A DNA stretch of 12,910 nucleotides from Glaciecola sp964418575 (GTDB lineage Bacteria; Pseudomonadota; Gammaproteobacteria; Enterobacterales; Alteromonadaceae), in NCBI GenBank assembly GCA_964418575.1, contig CAYQMI010000105.1, forward strand, positions 1 through 12,910. The letters run 5' to 3'. This document shows, one piece after another, positions 1 to 6,551 of this stretch. Position 1 is the first letter of the stretch. Each line of letters starts with the position of its first letter. The translations under genes were made by a program, and so were the position numbers. The notes under the pieces were generated by a model, which was given only the letters and a program-made list of their open reading frames with translations, did no database searches and had not been told where the DNA came from.

Positions 1-794
1 GGAAAAGCCTGCTCAAAAAAATCGTTATCAAGCAAAGCATCAAGCAATGCTTGAGATGCAGTACCGCCCGACGCTAAGCGCGCGTCTTCATCATACAAAA
101 GCGGTGCAAAGTGTTTTTGAACATAGGCATCCATCAAGGTGTTACCCGGTCCAACATCTGAACTGAAAATTGAAGCGATGTCTGCGTGTTGAGGTAAATA
201 ACTGAAATTTGCTACGCCGCCAATATTGAGCATCACTCGATTTTCTGTTTCACTTGAGAACAATAAGTAATCGCCATAAGTTACTAGAGGGGCGCCTTGT
301 CCGCCGGCGGCAATATGTTTTTGTCTAAAGTCGCTGAGCGTTAAAATATTGGTAAGTACTGCAATGTGATCGCCATCGCCTATTTGCAAAGTTGCGTTAT
401 CAAAATCGCCAAAGCGATGTTGCTCAACAGGGCTGTGGTATACGGTTTGCCCATGGCTGGCAATTGCATCAATATCTTCTGGCTGATATCCAAAGTCTTT
501 CAGCGCAGCATTTACCAATCGAGCGTGATAACGACCCACCCATGCATTTAAGAGACAGAGCTGTTCGATACTACCGTATTCTTTGGCAAAAATTTGCTTA
601 ATTTTGCTGCGATAGTCATCGCAGTAGTCCACGGTCACAAAGTTTAAAACTTTGCATTGAGTTTGCTGACCATGACCACTTATTTCACACAGTGCAATAT
701 CTAAACCGTCGAGTGAGGTGCCGCTCATTAAGCCTATAAAAAGGCGAGTTTGTTTGTTACATAGTTGATAAAGCTTTTGAATGTGCGGGTGCAT
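1..794 (-). CDS. anmK: Anhydro-N-acetylmuramic acid kinase, partial (3' end outside window)
   Basis: This cytoplasmic kinase of peptidoglycan recycling opens the 1,6-anhydro ring of anhMurNAc and phosphorylates it to MurNAc-6-phosphate. I translated the reverse strand from ATG 794-792, which gives 264 open codons running off base 1. Family motifs appear in the right order: GLMSGTSLDG (residues about 21-30, ATP-binding loop), SHGQTVYHSP, TLQIGDGDHIA, SDFRQKHIAAGGQGAPL (Asp of SDFR aligns with the catalytic base), LNIGGVANF and DVGPGNTLMDAY. Full-length AnmK is about 370 residues, so roughly 100 C-terminal residues are missing only because of the window edge. The start must lie upstream of the conserved MSGTSLDG methionine, and the ATG at 794 is the reasonable choice although its SD (AGG, 11 bases away) is weak. 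It lies 113 bases downstream of a TlpA-like gene on the same strand. Identification is very secure. Confidence 0.96.
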   Translation of the reverse strand, partial: MHPHIQKLYQLCNKQTRLFIGLMSGTSLDGLDIALCEISGHGQQTQCKVLNFVTVDYCDDYRSKIKQIFAKEYGSIEQLCLLNAWVGRYHARLVNAALKDFGYQPEDIDAIASHGQTVYHSPVEQHRFGDFDNATLQIGDGDHIAVLTNILTLSDFRQKHIAAGGQGAPLVTYGDYLLFSSETENRVMLNIGGVANFSYLPQHADIASIFSSDVGPGNTLMDAYVQKHFAPLLYDEDARLASGGTASQALLDALLDNDFFEQAF

Positions 795-821
795 GAATTG
801 ACTTACCTATTGCGAACTCTG

Positions 822-857
822 TGAGCGCAAATATGTGACATGAATAAAAGGCGCTCA
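822..857. repeat. 7-bp inverted repeat upstream of anmK
   Basis: TGAGCGC at 822-828 and GCGCTCA at 851-857 form a perfect inverted repeat with a 22-base spacer, between the anmK start and a candidate promoter. No T-run follows on either strand, so it is not a typical intrinsic terminator. It could be an operator or a leader hairpin, or chance. Confidence 0.35.
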
Positions 858-887
858 ACAATATCACTTAGAAATTGCATAGGTCAA
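858..887 (-). promoter_or_regulatory. Candidate sigma-70 promoter for anmK
   Basis: Reading the minus strand, TTGACC (887-882) and TATTGT (863-858) are separated by 18 bases, and lie about 65-95 bases upstream of the anmK start. The match to consensus is fair at both boxes. It would let anmK be transcribed independently of the upstream TlpA-like gene. Confidence 0.35.
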
Positions 888-907
888 GGTGCTCAAAGGC
901 CTTACTA

Positions 908-1444
908 TTATGCGCCAAAAGCCTCACGTAGCTTTAAGCCTACGGCGCTAGAATATCCAAACGCGCGACTTGTAATAAGGCCTTTTTCATCTACTAAATA
1001 ATAACTCGGATAGCCCTGAATCTTAAATTGCGCCTTGAGGGCGTCGTGCCCCATAAATACTCTTGATTTTACATCATGCTCGCTTACAAATTTGTCCACT
1101 TCTTCTTTGCTAGAGTAGTCGAGCGCAATGACTACTACGTTTATTTTTTCAGGATCTAGGTAATCTAAATTGCCTATGCTGAGAGAGCAAATCGTGCACC
1201 AAGGAGCGAAAAAGTACACTAGGTTTGCTTTATCATTTGATAACAGCGGCAAAACCTCTCCATCCAAACTCACAAGGTTTTGTTGAGGAATGTTAACCGT
1301 GCCGTCAGCGCTGAGCATGTCTTTGGTTTGCCAATATACAATTGCAGTAATAGCAATTGCCAATAAGGCAAAGTCGCGCAAGTAGATGAGCCACTTTGCC
1401 CGTTTGTTTACTGAGGCTGATTGTGCTGAATCGCTGCTGTTCAT
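908..1444 (-). CDS. Membrane-anchored TlpA/ResA-like thioredoxin-fold protein
   Basis: This 178-residue protein has a short cytoplasmic N-terminus, one membrane segment (about 19-38) and a periplasmic thioredoxin-like domain (about 50-178). The active site is APWCTIC, with Cys83 and Cys86 as the redox pair. The cis-proline loop is GYPSYYL (Pro146). Both are diagnostic of the TlpA/ResA/DsbE group, which transfers electrons to periplasmic disulfides, for example in cytochrome c maturation or disulfide repair. The length and the uncleaved N-terminal anchor fit that group. No cytochrome maturation genes are nearby, so the substrate is unknown. It is followed on the same strand by anmK after 113 bases and is divergent from the TonB-domain gene. 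The ATG at 1444 has only a weak SD. The fold is secure; the specific function is not. Confidence 0.9.
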   Translation of the reverse strand: MNSSDSAQSASVNKRAKWLIYLRDFALLAIAITAIVYWQTKDMLSADGTVNIPQQNLVSLDGEVLPLLSNDKANLVYFFAPWCTICSLSIGNLDYLDPEKINVVVIALDYSSKEEVDKFVSEHDVKSRVFMGHDALKAQFKIQGYPSYYLVDEKGLITSRAFGYSSAVGLKLREAFGA

Positions 1445-1501
1445 GCCTATGCTTTTGACCTATCTGGTGATGTTTAATTGAGATTTTTGCGGCAATTTTG
1501 C

Positions 1502-1507
1502 ATTATA
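1502..1507 (-). promoter_or_regulatory. Perfect TATAAT -10 box upstream of TlpA-like gene
   Basis: The minus strand reads TATAAT at 1507-1502, 58 bases upstream of the start at 1444. The hexamer 17 bases further upstream (CGGCAA) is a poor -35 match, so this is a -10-only candidate in the 234-base divergent gap 1445-1678. I found no convincing promoter for the plus-strand gene in the AT-rich rest of the gap. Confidence 0.3.
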
Positions 1508-1678
1508 GTAATTAACGCATAAACTTGCCGACTCAAGTGTAATAAAACCGCTGTGTGCTGTTTGATATAAGACAAATCTTCGATGCCACTGACGTTAACA
1601 CATTTTTATGCTTGGAATTATTTTAAAAATAGCCAAATATTTAAATACATGGACCAGTAATTTAAACGGAATATTTCA

Positions 1679-2821
1679 ATGAATATAAATCTAATACCTC
1701 GCCGCTTATTCGCGGGCAGTCTATTTTTAACTTGTCTTTTGCTTTCAGCAAGAGGCGCTAGTCAAGAGATCCCAGAACAAAGCCTGCTTCCTTGTGATGA
1801 AGCGGAGCAAGAGGCATTAGAGCAAGCAACAGATGATCAAATTAAGCGTATTAATGCCTACACGCCAGCAGAACCATTAGAGCGTAAAAACCCTCGATAT
1901 CCGGTAAATGCGGCAAGAGATGGAAAGGAAGGCTGGGTGATGATGAGCTATGTAGTAGATGCAGAAGGTAAGGTGCAAGACCCAGTTATTGAAGATTTTG
2001 AGGGAGATAAGGCGTTTAAAAGATATGCTTTGAAAGCGATAAAGGATTGGACATATTCCCCGGCTATGAAAAACGGTAAACCGACAGAGCAATGTCATAC
2101 AGCAGTGCGATTAGATTTTTATTTATCAAACACAGCAGGCGCATCTAGGTCCTTTGCAAGAAAATATAAGAAAGCCAGAAAAATGCTCGATGATGGAAAC
2201 TTTCAGGGCGCAGACGAGTTACTCAACGAGTTGAAAAGGAGCAAATCAGGAAATCGTTACGAAAATGCGTGGATGTCTAACTTAGATAAAAACATTGCGG
2301 AAGAATTGGGAGACGAAATCCGTGAACTAGCCGCAATAAAGCGCACTATTTTTTCTGCCTTTGTTCATGAAAAAGAGAAAAAAGTGTTTGACGAACAATA
2401 CATAGCGTATTTGTATCAAAGGATGTTCGTTTTAGAAACATCGCTAGGATATTATGCAGATGCCTTGTCGACAGCTGAAACAATCGCTTCTTTGAATAAT
2501 GGCGAAGAATTAATAGCGCCATTGCAAAACACCATATACGAAGTAGAAGCCTTGATTGCTTCTAAAGAACATTTAGCTATTGCCGTAGACTTAGACGAAA
2601 GCGGCAATTATTTCCATACCCTAGCACGCAGTAATTTTGCATTTGCCGACATTCAAGGCGAACTGGAGACCGTTGAAGTAAGGTGTGATACGCATCGCGA
2701 AAAATTCACTGTCGCCGAAAATTACGTTTGGTCAATTCCCAGCAGCTGGGGAAATTGTCGTGTGATGGTGACTGGCGAACAAGGTGCCAAGTTCGCCTTA
2801 GTTGAAGTCAGTAAAATTTAG
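1679..2821 (+). CDS. Secreted TonB-C-domain protein with helical repeat region
   Basis: This 380-residue protein starts with a signal peptide (residues 1-27, probable cleavage after RGA). A TonB C-terminal-type domain follows at about 66-150: NPRYPVNAARDGKEGWV, then VDAEGKV, then a WTYSPAMKNGKP segment, matching the family's P-x-YP, G-x-V and W-x-Y/F-x-P signature. Residues about 155-300 are helical and TPR-like, and the C-terminal 80 residues look beta-rich. Cys39 with Cys139, and Cys336 with Cys360, could form periplasmic disulfides. In classical TonB this domain is C-terminal and follows a membrane anchor and proline-rich spacer; here it is N-terminal, and cleavage of the signal would leave no anchor. 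Coupling to ExbBD is therefore doubtful and a scaffold or sensor role is possible. The SD is weak (GGA, 8 bases from ATG). It ends 7 bases from the convergent sulfatase, with no terminator visible. Confidence 0.88.
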   Translation: MNINLIPRRLFAGSLFLTCLLLSARGASQEIPEQSLLPCDEAEQEALEQATDDQIKRINAYTPAEPLERKNPRYPVNAARDGKEGWVMMSYVVDAEGKVQDPVIEDFEGDKAFKRYALKAIKDWTYSPAMKNGKPTEQCHTAVRLDFYLSNTAGASRSFARKYKKARKMLDDGNFQGADELLNELKRSKSGNRYENAWMSNLDKNIAEELGDEIRELAAIKRTIFSAFVHEKEKKVFDEQYIAYLYQRMFVLETSLGYYADALSTAETIASLNNGEELIAPLQNTIYEVEALIASKEHLAIAVDLDESGNYFHTLARSNFAFADIQGELETVEVRCDTHREKFTVAENYVWSIPSSWGNCRVMVTGEQGAKFALVEVSKI

Positions 2822-2828
2822 AGCTCAG

Positions 2829-4310
2829 TTACAAAGAACCTAGTGGTCGATTCTCTGTACCTTTTACACCAGTTAAATCGTCACCCAATTCAGCGCGCTT
2901 TTGATCAGCTAGCGCGTTAATGGTAGCAACAATCTCTGGGTAATCAGCGCTCAAATCAGTGGTTTCACTTGGGTCTTCTGCTAAATTATATAGCTTAAGT
3001 TGTTCTAACATAGTAAAACCGCTTTTTCCTTTAACGCCATCCATACCCACTTCTTCAACCAGATTATATCGATGCGGGTAATAAAGCTTCCACTGCTTAT
3101 AACGCACGGCAGTTAAATCGTTTTGGTGAAAATAAAAAAAGTAGGCCTCATGGGCAGGCTCAGTTTGTTGGCCTGAAATAATCGGCCAAATATCTTTTCC
3201 ATCAATTTCTTTCTTCGGTAGGTTTGCGCCTGTTAACTTGGCAATTGTCGGCAGTAAATCAATCGTCATCATTGGTGTATCAACAACGCCTTGTTTGGCT
3301 AAGCCGGCTGGCCACTGAATATGTACAGGGCTTCTCACCCCGCCTTCAAAACTGCTTTGTTTGCCGTTACGTAAGTGTCCAGTGGACCCTGCGTGATTGC
3401 CATAAGTTAACCAAGGGCCGTTGTCCGACATGAAAATCACGATAGAATTGTTGTAAATACCACTATCTTTTAGGGCGCTAAGCACTTGGCCAACCGACCA
3501 GTCTATTTCCATCATGACATCGCCGTATAAGCCCGCACCAGACTTACCTTCAAACTCTTTTGATACAAAAAGAGGAACATGGGGTTGCGGGTGAGCTAGC
3601 ATCAAAAAGAAGGGCTTAGCAGCATTTTTTTGAATAAACGCAACGCTCTTTTCAGTAAGCGTTTTGGTTAAATCAGATTGGTCATTTTCTAGGGTCTCAA
3701 CCACTTTATTTTGGCTAAAAACAGGCAATGGCGAGAAGTTATAGTTTCCGTTAACGTTTGCAGACCACATATCGTTTGAATAAGGAATGCCATAGTACTC
3801 ATCAAAACCTTGGTCGGTAGGTAAAAAAGGTGAGGTATCGCCTAAATGCCATTTTCCAAATAAAGCGGTGGCATAGCCTTGTTCTTTTAAAAGTTCAGCG
3901 AGTGTTTCTTCGTTCGGATTTAAGCCTACAGGCGCTTTATTGGTCAATTCACTCGGAAAAAAAGCGTAACTTACGCCAAGGCGATTAGCATAGGCCCCCG
4001 TTAAAATTGAGGCGCGCGAAGTGCTGCAAATGGGCTGTGATACGTAAAAGTTGCTTAGCATGGCGCCGTTTTGTGCAATGCTATCAATATTGTCAGTGGT
4101 GTAGCTTGTTTGTCCGAAGCTTGAGGTGTCTGCATAGCCTTGATCGTCGGTTAAAATAAGGATGATGTTGGGAGGCGGAACTTTGCTTTCAATTTGTGGA
4201 TCAAGGGGCTGTGCAGGTGCGCATGCAAACAATGCTGGCGCTAGCAGCGTTAACATTATCAGCGTATTTCCGATGGGCTTAGTATTTTTAACAGTGTTGT
4301 TCATGCGCAT
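2829..4310 (-). CDS. Sulfatase (alkaline-phosphatase superfamily), predicted lipoprotein
   Basis: This enzyme hydrolyses sulfate esters using a formylglycine made from an active-site cysteine. Counting from ATG 4310 it has 493 residues. Family features are in order: lipobox-like LFAC (Cys30), ILTDDQGYAD with metal-binding Asp55/Asp56, active-site CSTSRASILTG (Cys95), FGKWHLGD (Lys153, His155), HPQPH (His240, His244), SDNGPW (Asp296, Asn297) and GKQSSFEGGVRSP (Lys317). All catalytic positions are present. The core reads C-S-T-S-R, with Thr where Pro is usual. A GTG start at 4343 would add 11 residues, and ATG 4304 would remove two. None has a good SD, and I chose 4310 because it gives a normal signal peptide. 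Anchoring would be in the outer membrane (Ala at +2). No maturation enzyme (FGE or anSME) or other sulfatase is in the window, so the substrate is unknown. Confidence 0.95.
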   Translation of the reverse strand: MRMNNTVKNTKPIGNTLIMLTLLAPALFACAPAQPLDPQIESKVPPPNIILILTDDQGYADTSSFGQTSYTTDNIDSIAQNGAMLSNFYVSQPICSTSRASILTGAYANRLGVSYAFFPSELTNKAPVGLNPNEETLAELLKEQGYATALFGKWHLGDTSPFLPTDQGFDEYYGIPYSNDMWSANVNGNYNFSPLPVFSQNKVVETLENDQSDLTKTLTEKSVAFIQKNAAKPFFLMLAHPQPHVPLFVSKEFEGKSGAGLYGDVMMEIDWSVGQVLSALKDSGIYNNSIVIFMSDNGPWLTYGNHAGSTGHLRNGKQSSFEGGVRSPVHIQWPAGLAKQGVVDTPMMTIDLLPTIAKLTGANLPKKEIDGKDIWPIISGQQTEPAHEAYFFYFHQNDLTAVRYKQWKLYYPHRYNLVEEVGMDGVKGKSGFTMLEQLKLYNLAEDPSETTDLSADYPEIVATINALADQKRAELGDDLTGVKGTENRPLGSL

Positions 4311-4448
4311 AATAAATTCACTATTTTGACATGCAATAAGCACAAGATTGCGACGATTCCCTATTCTTGTAAACTGGGTTTGTTTATTCTTCGGTTATGA
4401 AAACTACTATTCAATAATGAACGCCACAGCTTTTAGTTTTAAATACCA

Positions 4449-4479
4449 TTGAACAATTCCTCTCTAAATGCCTTATAAA
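4449..4479 (+). promoter_or_regulatory. Candidate promoter for the CIA30 gene
   Basis: TTGAAC (4449-4454) is followed by TATAAA (4474-4479) with a 19-base spacer, or by TTATAA at 18. The boxes are fair and the spacing slightly long. They sit 28 bases before the start codon, and the -10 lies inside the loop of the dyad 4462-4498. Confidence 0.35.
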
Positions 4480-4498
4480 TGGTCAAAGCATTTATGAG
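4462..4498 (+). promoter_or_regulatory. Hairpin overlapping the Shine-Dalgarno of the CIA30 gene
   Basis: TAAATGC (4465-4471) pairs perfectly with GCATTTA (4488-4494). The stem extends by CTC (4462-4464) with GAG (4496-4498) across a single-base bulge (T4495). The 3' arm takes in the first three bases of the SD GAGGGG (4496-4501), which lies 5 bases before ATG 4507. In RNA this could mask the SD; in DNA it could be an operator over the -10 region. Confidence 0.4.
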
Positions 4499-4506
4499 GG
4501 GCTGTA

Positions 4507-5154
4507 ATGTTATTCCGCGATTATAAAAAACGAGCTTACTTACTCGTTTTGTATCTGTTCAGTATTTTATTGGCCTCACCTGTAATGAGTATGCAAGCGA
4601 TGGATAATTCTGCTAACAACAATATCAGCAAAGTTTCAGTGACTAGCGAGGATGCAAACGCGCTTGTTGAACTCACTTTCAACGAGCGTTCAGAATTAAA
4701 TAATTGGATAATAGTAAACGATACCGTAATGGGCGGACGCTCTAGAGCCCAACTGACATTGGGTGATCAAGGCCTGCAGTTTTCGGGCAGCCTATCCCTT
4801 GAAAACAACGGTGGATTCGCTTCTATTCGACGTGTATACAATGGAAAAAAATGGTTGACCGACAAGGCCATACAAATCACAGTGGTAGGAGATGGTCGAC
4901 CTTACCAATTTAGGATGCGAACCAACCGCAGAGTGGATGATGTAGCCTATGTTGCTAATTTTGATACGCTTGAAGGGGAAGTGCAAACACTTACCTTTAT
5001 AGAGTCTGATTTTACGCCGCAATTTCGCGGCAGGTTAGTCAGTAGAGCGCCAGCTTTGGATTTTAGTAATGTTGAACAACTCGGAATAATGCTAGCTGAC
5101 AAAAACCCAGGTAGCTTTACCATTAGTGTTACGCGCATTGCTCAACTAAACTAA
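4507..5154 (+). CDS. Exported CIA30-type (NDUFAF1-like) domain protein
   Basis: This 215-residue protein has a signal peptide (Lys/Arg-rich start, hydrophobic 11-25, probable cleavage near SMQA31), so it should act in the periplasm. The rest is one CIA30-type domain, recognised from VNDTVMGGRSR (70-80), FSGSLSLENNGGFASIRR (about 92-109) and the later RMRTNRR and VARI-like beta strands. The domain has a galactose-binding-like fold. It is named after a mitochondrial complex I assembly factor, but an exported bacterial copy cannot be assumed to do that job. A strong SD (GAGGGG) precedes the ATG. The next gene follows within 7-43 bases and is probably co-transcribed. Divergent from the sulfatase. 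Domain assignment is confident; function is unknown. Confidence 0.9.
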   Translation: MLFRDYKKRAYLLVLYLFSILLASPVMSMQAMDNSANNNISKVSVTSEDANALVELTFNERSELNNWIIVNDTVMGGRSRAQLTLGDQGLQFSGSLSLENNGGFASIRRVYNGKKWLTDKAIQITVVGDGRPYQFRMRTNRRVDDVAYVANFDTLEGEVQTLTFIESDFTPQFRGRLVSRAPALDFSNVEQLGIMLADKNPGSFTISVTRIAQLN

Positions 5155-5185
5155 CACGCGTTTGCCTGATGCAAGTGCAAATTAT

Positions 5186-5190
5186 AAGGA
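5186..5190 (+). promoter_or_regulatory. Shine-Dalgarno deciding a TTG start
   Basis: AAGGA at 5186-5190 lies 7 bases before TTG 5198-5200. The other in-frame start, TTG 5162, has no SD, and no in-frame ATG occurs before the first membrane segment. This favours initiation at 5198. Confidence 0.55.
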
Positions 5191-5197
5191 TAGGTTT

Positions 5198-6322
5198 TTG
5201 CGACAGTTGATTTTGGCTACCACTACACCCTTGGCGTCTATTTTTGGTAGTGGTTTTTTAGTTATTGTGCCAATTTTAGCCGGGGCGGTGGGGCAATGGT
5301 CGGTAATCGCCATGCTGGGTATTTGCGCCTTAGCCTTTATGGTGGGTGAAGTAATCCGCTTTAATATCAAATATGTAGAGCCAAGGCTAAAAGACTCTCC
5401 CAGCAAAGCAATGTCGAGTTTGGAGCGACTGTCGGACCTTGCCTTAATTGCCGCTTACGTGATTTCGGTTTGTTTATATCTGCATATTCTGTCAGCTTTT
5501 GTTTTAACTGGTTTGTCTTTGGACACTCCATTTAACGAAAATCTACTCACATCACTTGTTATTGTTTTTATTACGGTAGTCGGCGTAGTTAAAGGGCTGT
5601 CAGATTTAGAGGGCCTTGAAAAATGGGCGCTGTATATCACTCTGGGCATTATTTTATTGCTGTGTTTTGCTTTTGCTCAATATGACTTTGGCTTGTTTAG
5701 CAGCGAACAAAGCATTGTTATGCCATCCCCCAGCGATTATTCCCACTGGCAAGTTATGACTATTCTTGCTGGAACACTAATCGTTGTCCAGGGTTTTGAA
5801 ACCAGTCGATATTTAGGACACACCTACGATGCGCAAACACGAATTGCATCCTCTCGCCTTTCACAGATAATCGCAACCGTAGTTTATTTGTGTTTTGTTG
5901 GGCTAACTTTGCCAACGGTGCATATGTTAAACGGTGACTATAATGACCATAGTCTCATTGACCTACTCGGCTTTGTATCTGCTTTGTTTGTAGTGCCCTT
6001 GATTTTAGCGGCAACATTAAGCCAGTTTTCAGCGGCAGTTGCCGATACATTGGCCGCTGCCGGCAATATCAGTGAGCTAAGCCAAGAGAGAGTTAATGAA
6101 AAGCGCGCGTATGTCCTTATAAGCGTCGGCGCAATTTTATTGACTTGGACTGCTGATACATTTTCAGTGCTTGCTTTGGCATCTCGTGCCTTTGCTTTTT
6201 ACTACTTTTTACAGTGCCTAGTAGCCTTGACTGTGCCTAGTTCGCTACTAAAGAAGTCAATGCTGTTGATGCTTGCTGGGGTACTTGCTTTTATCACCAT
6301 ATTTGCCGTGCCGGTTGGGTAG
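5198..6322 (+). CDS. APC-superfamily-like multi-spanning membrane protein
   Basis: From TTG 5198 this is 374 residues (386 from TTG 5162). I count about 10-11 hydrophobic segments across the whole length. The first carries FGSGF (residues 16-20), like the broken helix 1 of amino-acid/polyamine/cation (APC-fold) transporters. Mid-protein GFETSRYLG followed by YDAQTRIASSRLSQ resembles the helix 6 region and the loop after it in uncharacterised APC-like proteins. This suggests a sodium- or proton-coupled permease for a small organic solute, but I cannot name a subfamily or substrate. It lies directly downstream of the CIA30 gene, with no terminator between, so the two are probably one transcript. 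The residues between the two TTG codons (ANYKDRF) look protein-like, so the longer form cannot be excluded. No clear terminator follows. Confidence 0.8.
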   Translation: MRQLILATTTPLASIFGSGFLVIVPILAGAVGQWSVIAMLGICALAFMVGEVIRFNIKYVEPRLKDSPSKAMSSLERLSDLALIAAYVISVCLYLHILSAFVLTGLSLDTPFNENLLTSLVIVFITVVGVVKGLSDLEGLEKWALYITLGIILLLCFAFAQYDFGLFSSEQSIVMPSPSDYSHWQVMTILAGTLIVVQGFETSRYLGHTYDAQTRIASSRLSQIIATVVYLCFVGLTLPTVHMLNGDYNDHSLIDLLGFVSALFVVPLILAATLSQFSAAVADTLAAAGNISELSQERVNEKRAYVLISVGAILLTWTADTFSVLALASRAFAFYYFLQCLVALTVPSSLLKKSMLLMLAGVLAFITIFAVPVG

Positions 6323-6458
6323 CACTTACTACAATTACCCTCTATTAAAAATTGATTTTGCTTTGTTTAGCCTAATTTTTGCCTGTAAATCGCAAGTGCA
6401 TTCTTTGGGACAAAAGCAATCAAAATCGACCCCATCTCAAAGTGTGCATAAATCTTGC

Positions 6459-6486
6459 TAATGTTTTAAGCATTGGCTACCGATAG
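6459..6486 (+). promoter_or_regulatory. Sigma-28 (FliA)-like promoter for the chemoreceptor gene
   Basis: TAATGTTT (6459-6466) matches 7 of 8 bases of the flagellar sigma-28 -35 box TAAAGTTT. ACCGATAG (6479-6486) matches 6 of 8 of the -10 box GCCGATAA. The spacer is 12 bases where 11 is usual. A start site near 6493 would give a 5' leader of about 60 bases. Location in front of a chemoreceptor gene supports the call. The -10 overlaps the small hairpin 6481-6496. Confidence 0.45.
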
Positions 6487-6496
6487 GTAACTATCG
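6481..6496 (+). repeat. Short hairpin with GTAA tetraloop
   Basis: CGATAG (6481-6486), GTAA, CTATCG (6491-6496): a perfect 6-bp stem with a GNRA-type loop. It is followed by AGCTTTAT rather than a proper T-run, so it is at best a weak terminator for the upstream unit. It may instead be a dyad at the chemoreceptor promoter. Confidence 0.35.
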
Positions 6497-6551
6497 AGCT
6501 TTATAACCGAAAATTAACCTATTCAACTCTTTGTAAAGGAATTTTGCACAT

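Noticed and set aside
366..601. Two overlapping plus-strand open frames of 61 and 69 residues
   Set aside because: They lie antisense inside anmK, whose conserved motifs run through the whole region, and their products show no recognisable features.
1877..2098. Minus-strand open frame of 73 residues
   Set aside because: Antisense to the TonB-type domain, which is the conserved reading; no SD and no family likeness.
4792..5138. Two minus-strand open frames opposite the CIA30 gene
   Set aside because: The plus strand encodes conserved CIA30 motifs here, so these are shadows.
6273..6461. Plus-strand open frame of 62 residues across the end of the APC-like gene and the following gap
   Set aside because: It starts inside the upstream gene in another frame, has no SD, and its composition is unlike its neighbours. 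The gap 6323-6551 is better explained as a promoter region.
6481..6500. Hairpin 6481-6496 as an intrinsic terminator of the CIA30/membrane-protein unit
   Set aside because: The stem is short and AT-containing, no U-run follows, and it lies 160 bases past the stop; it overlaps the candidate chemoreceptor promoter instead.
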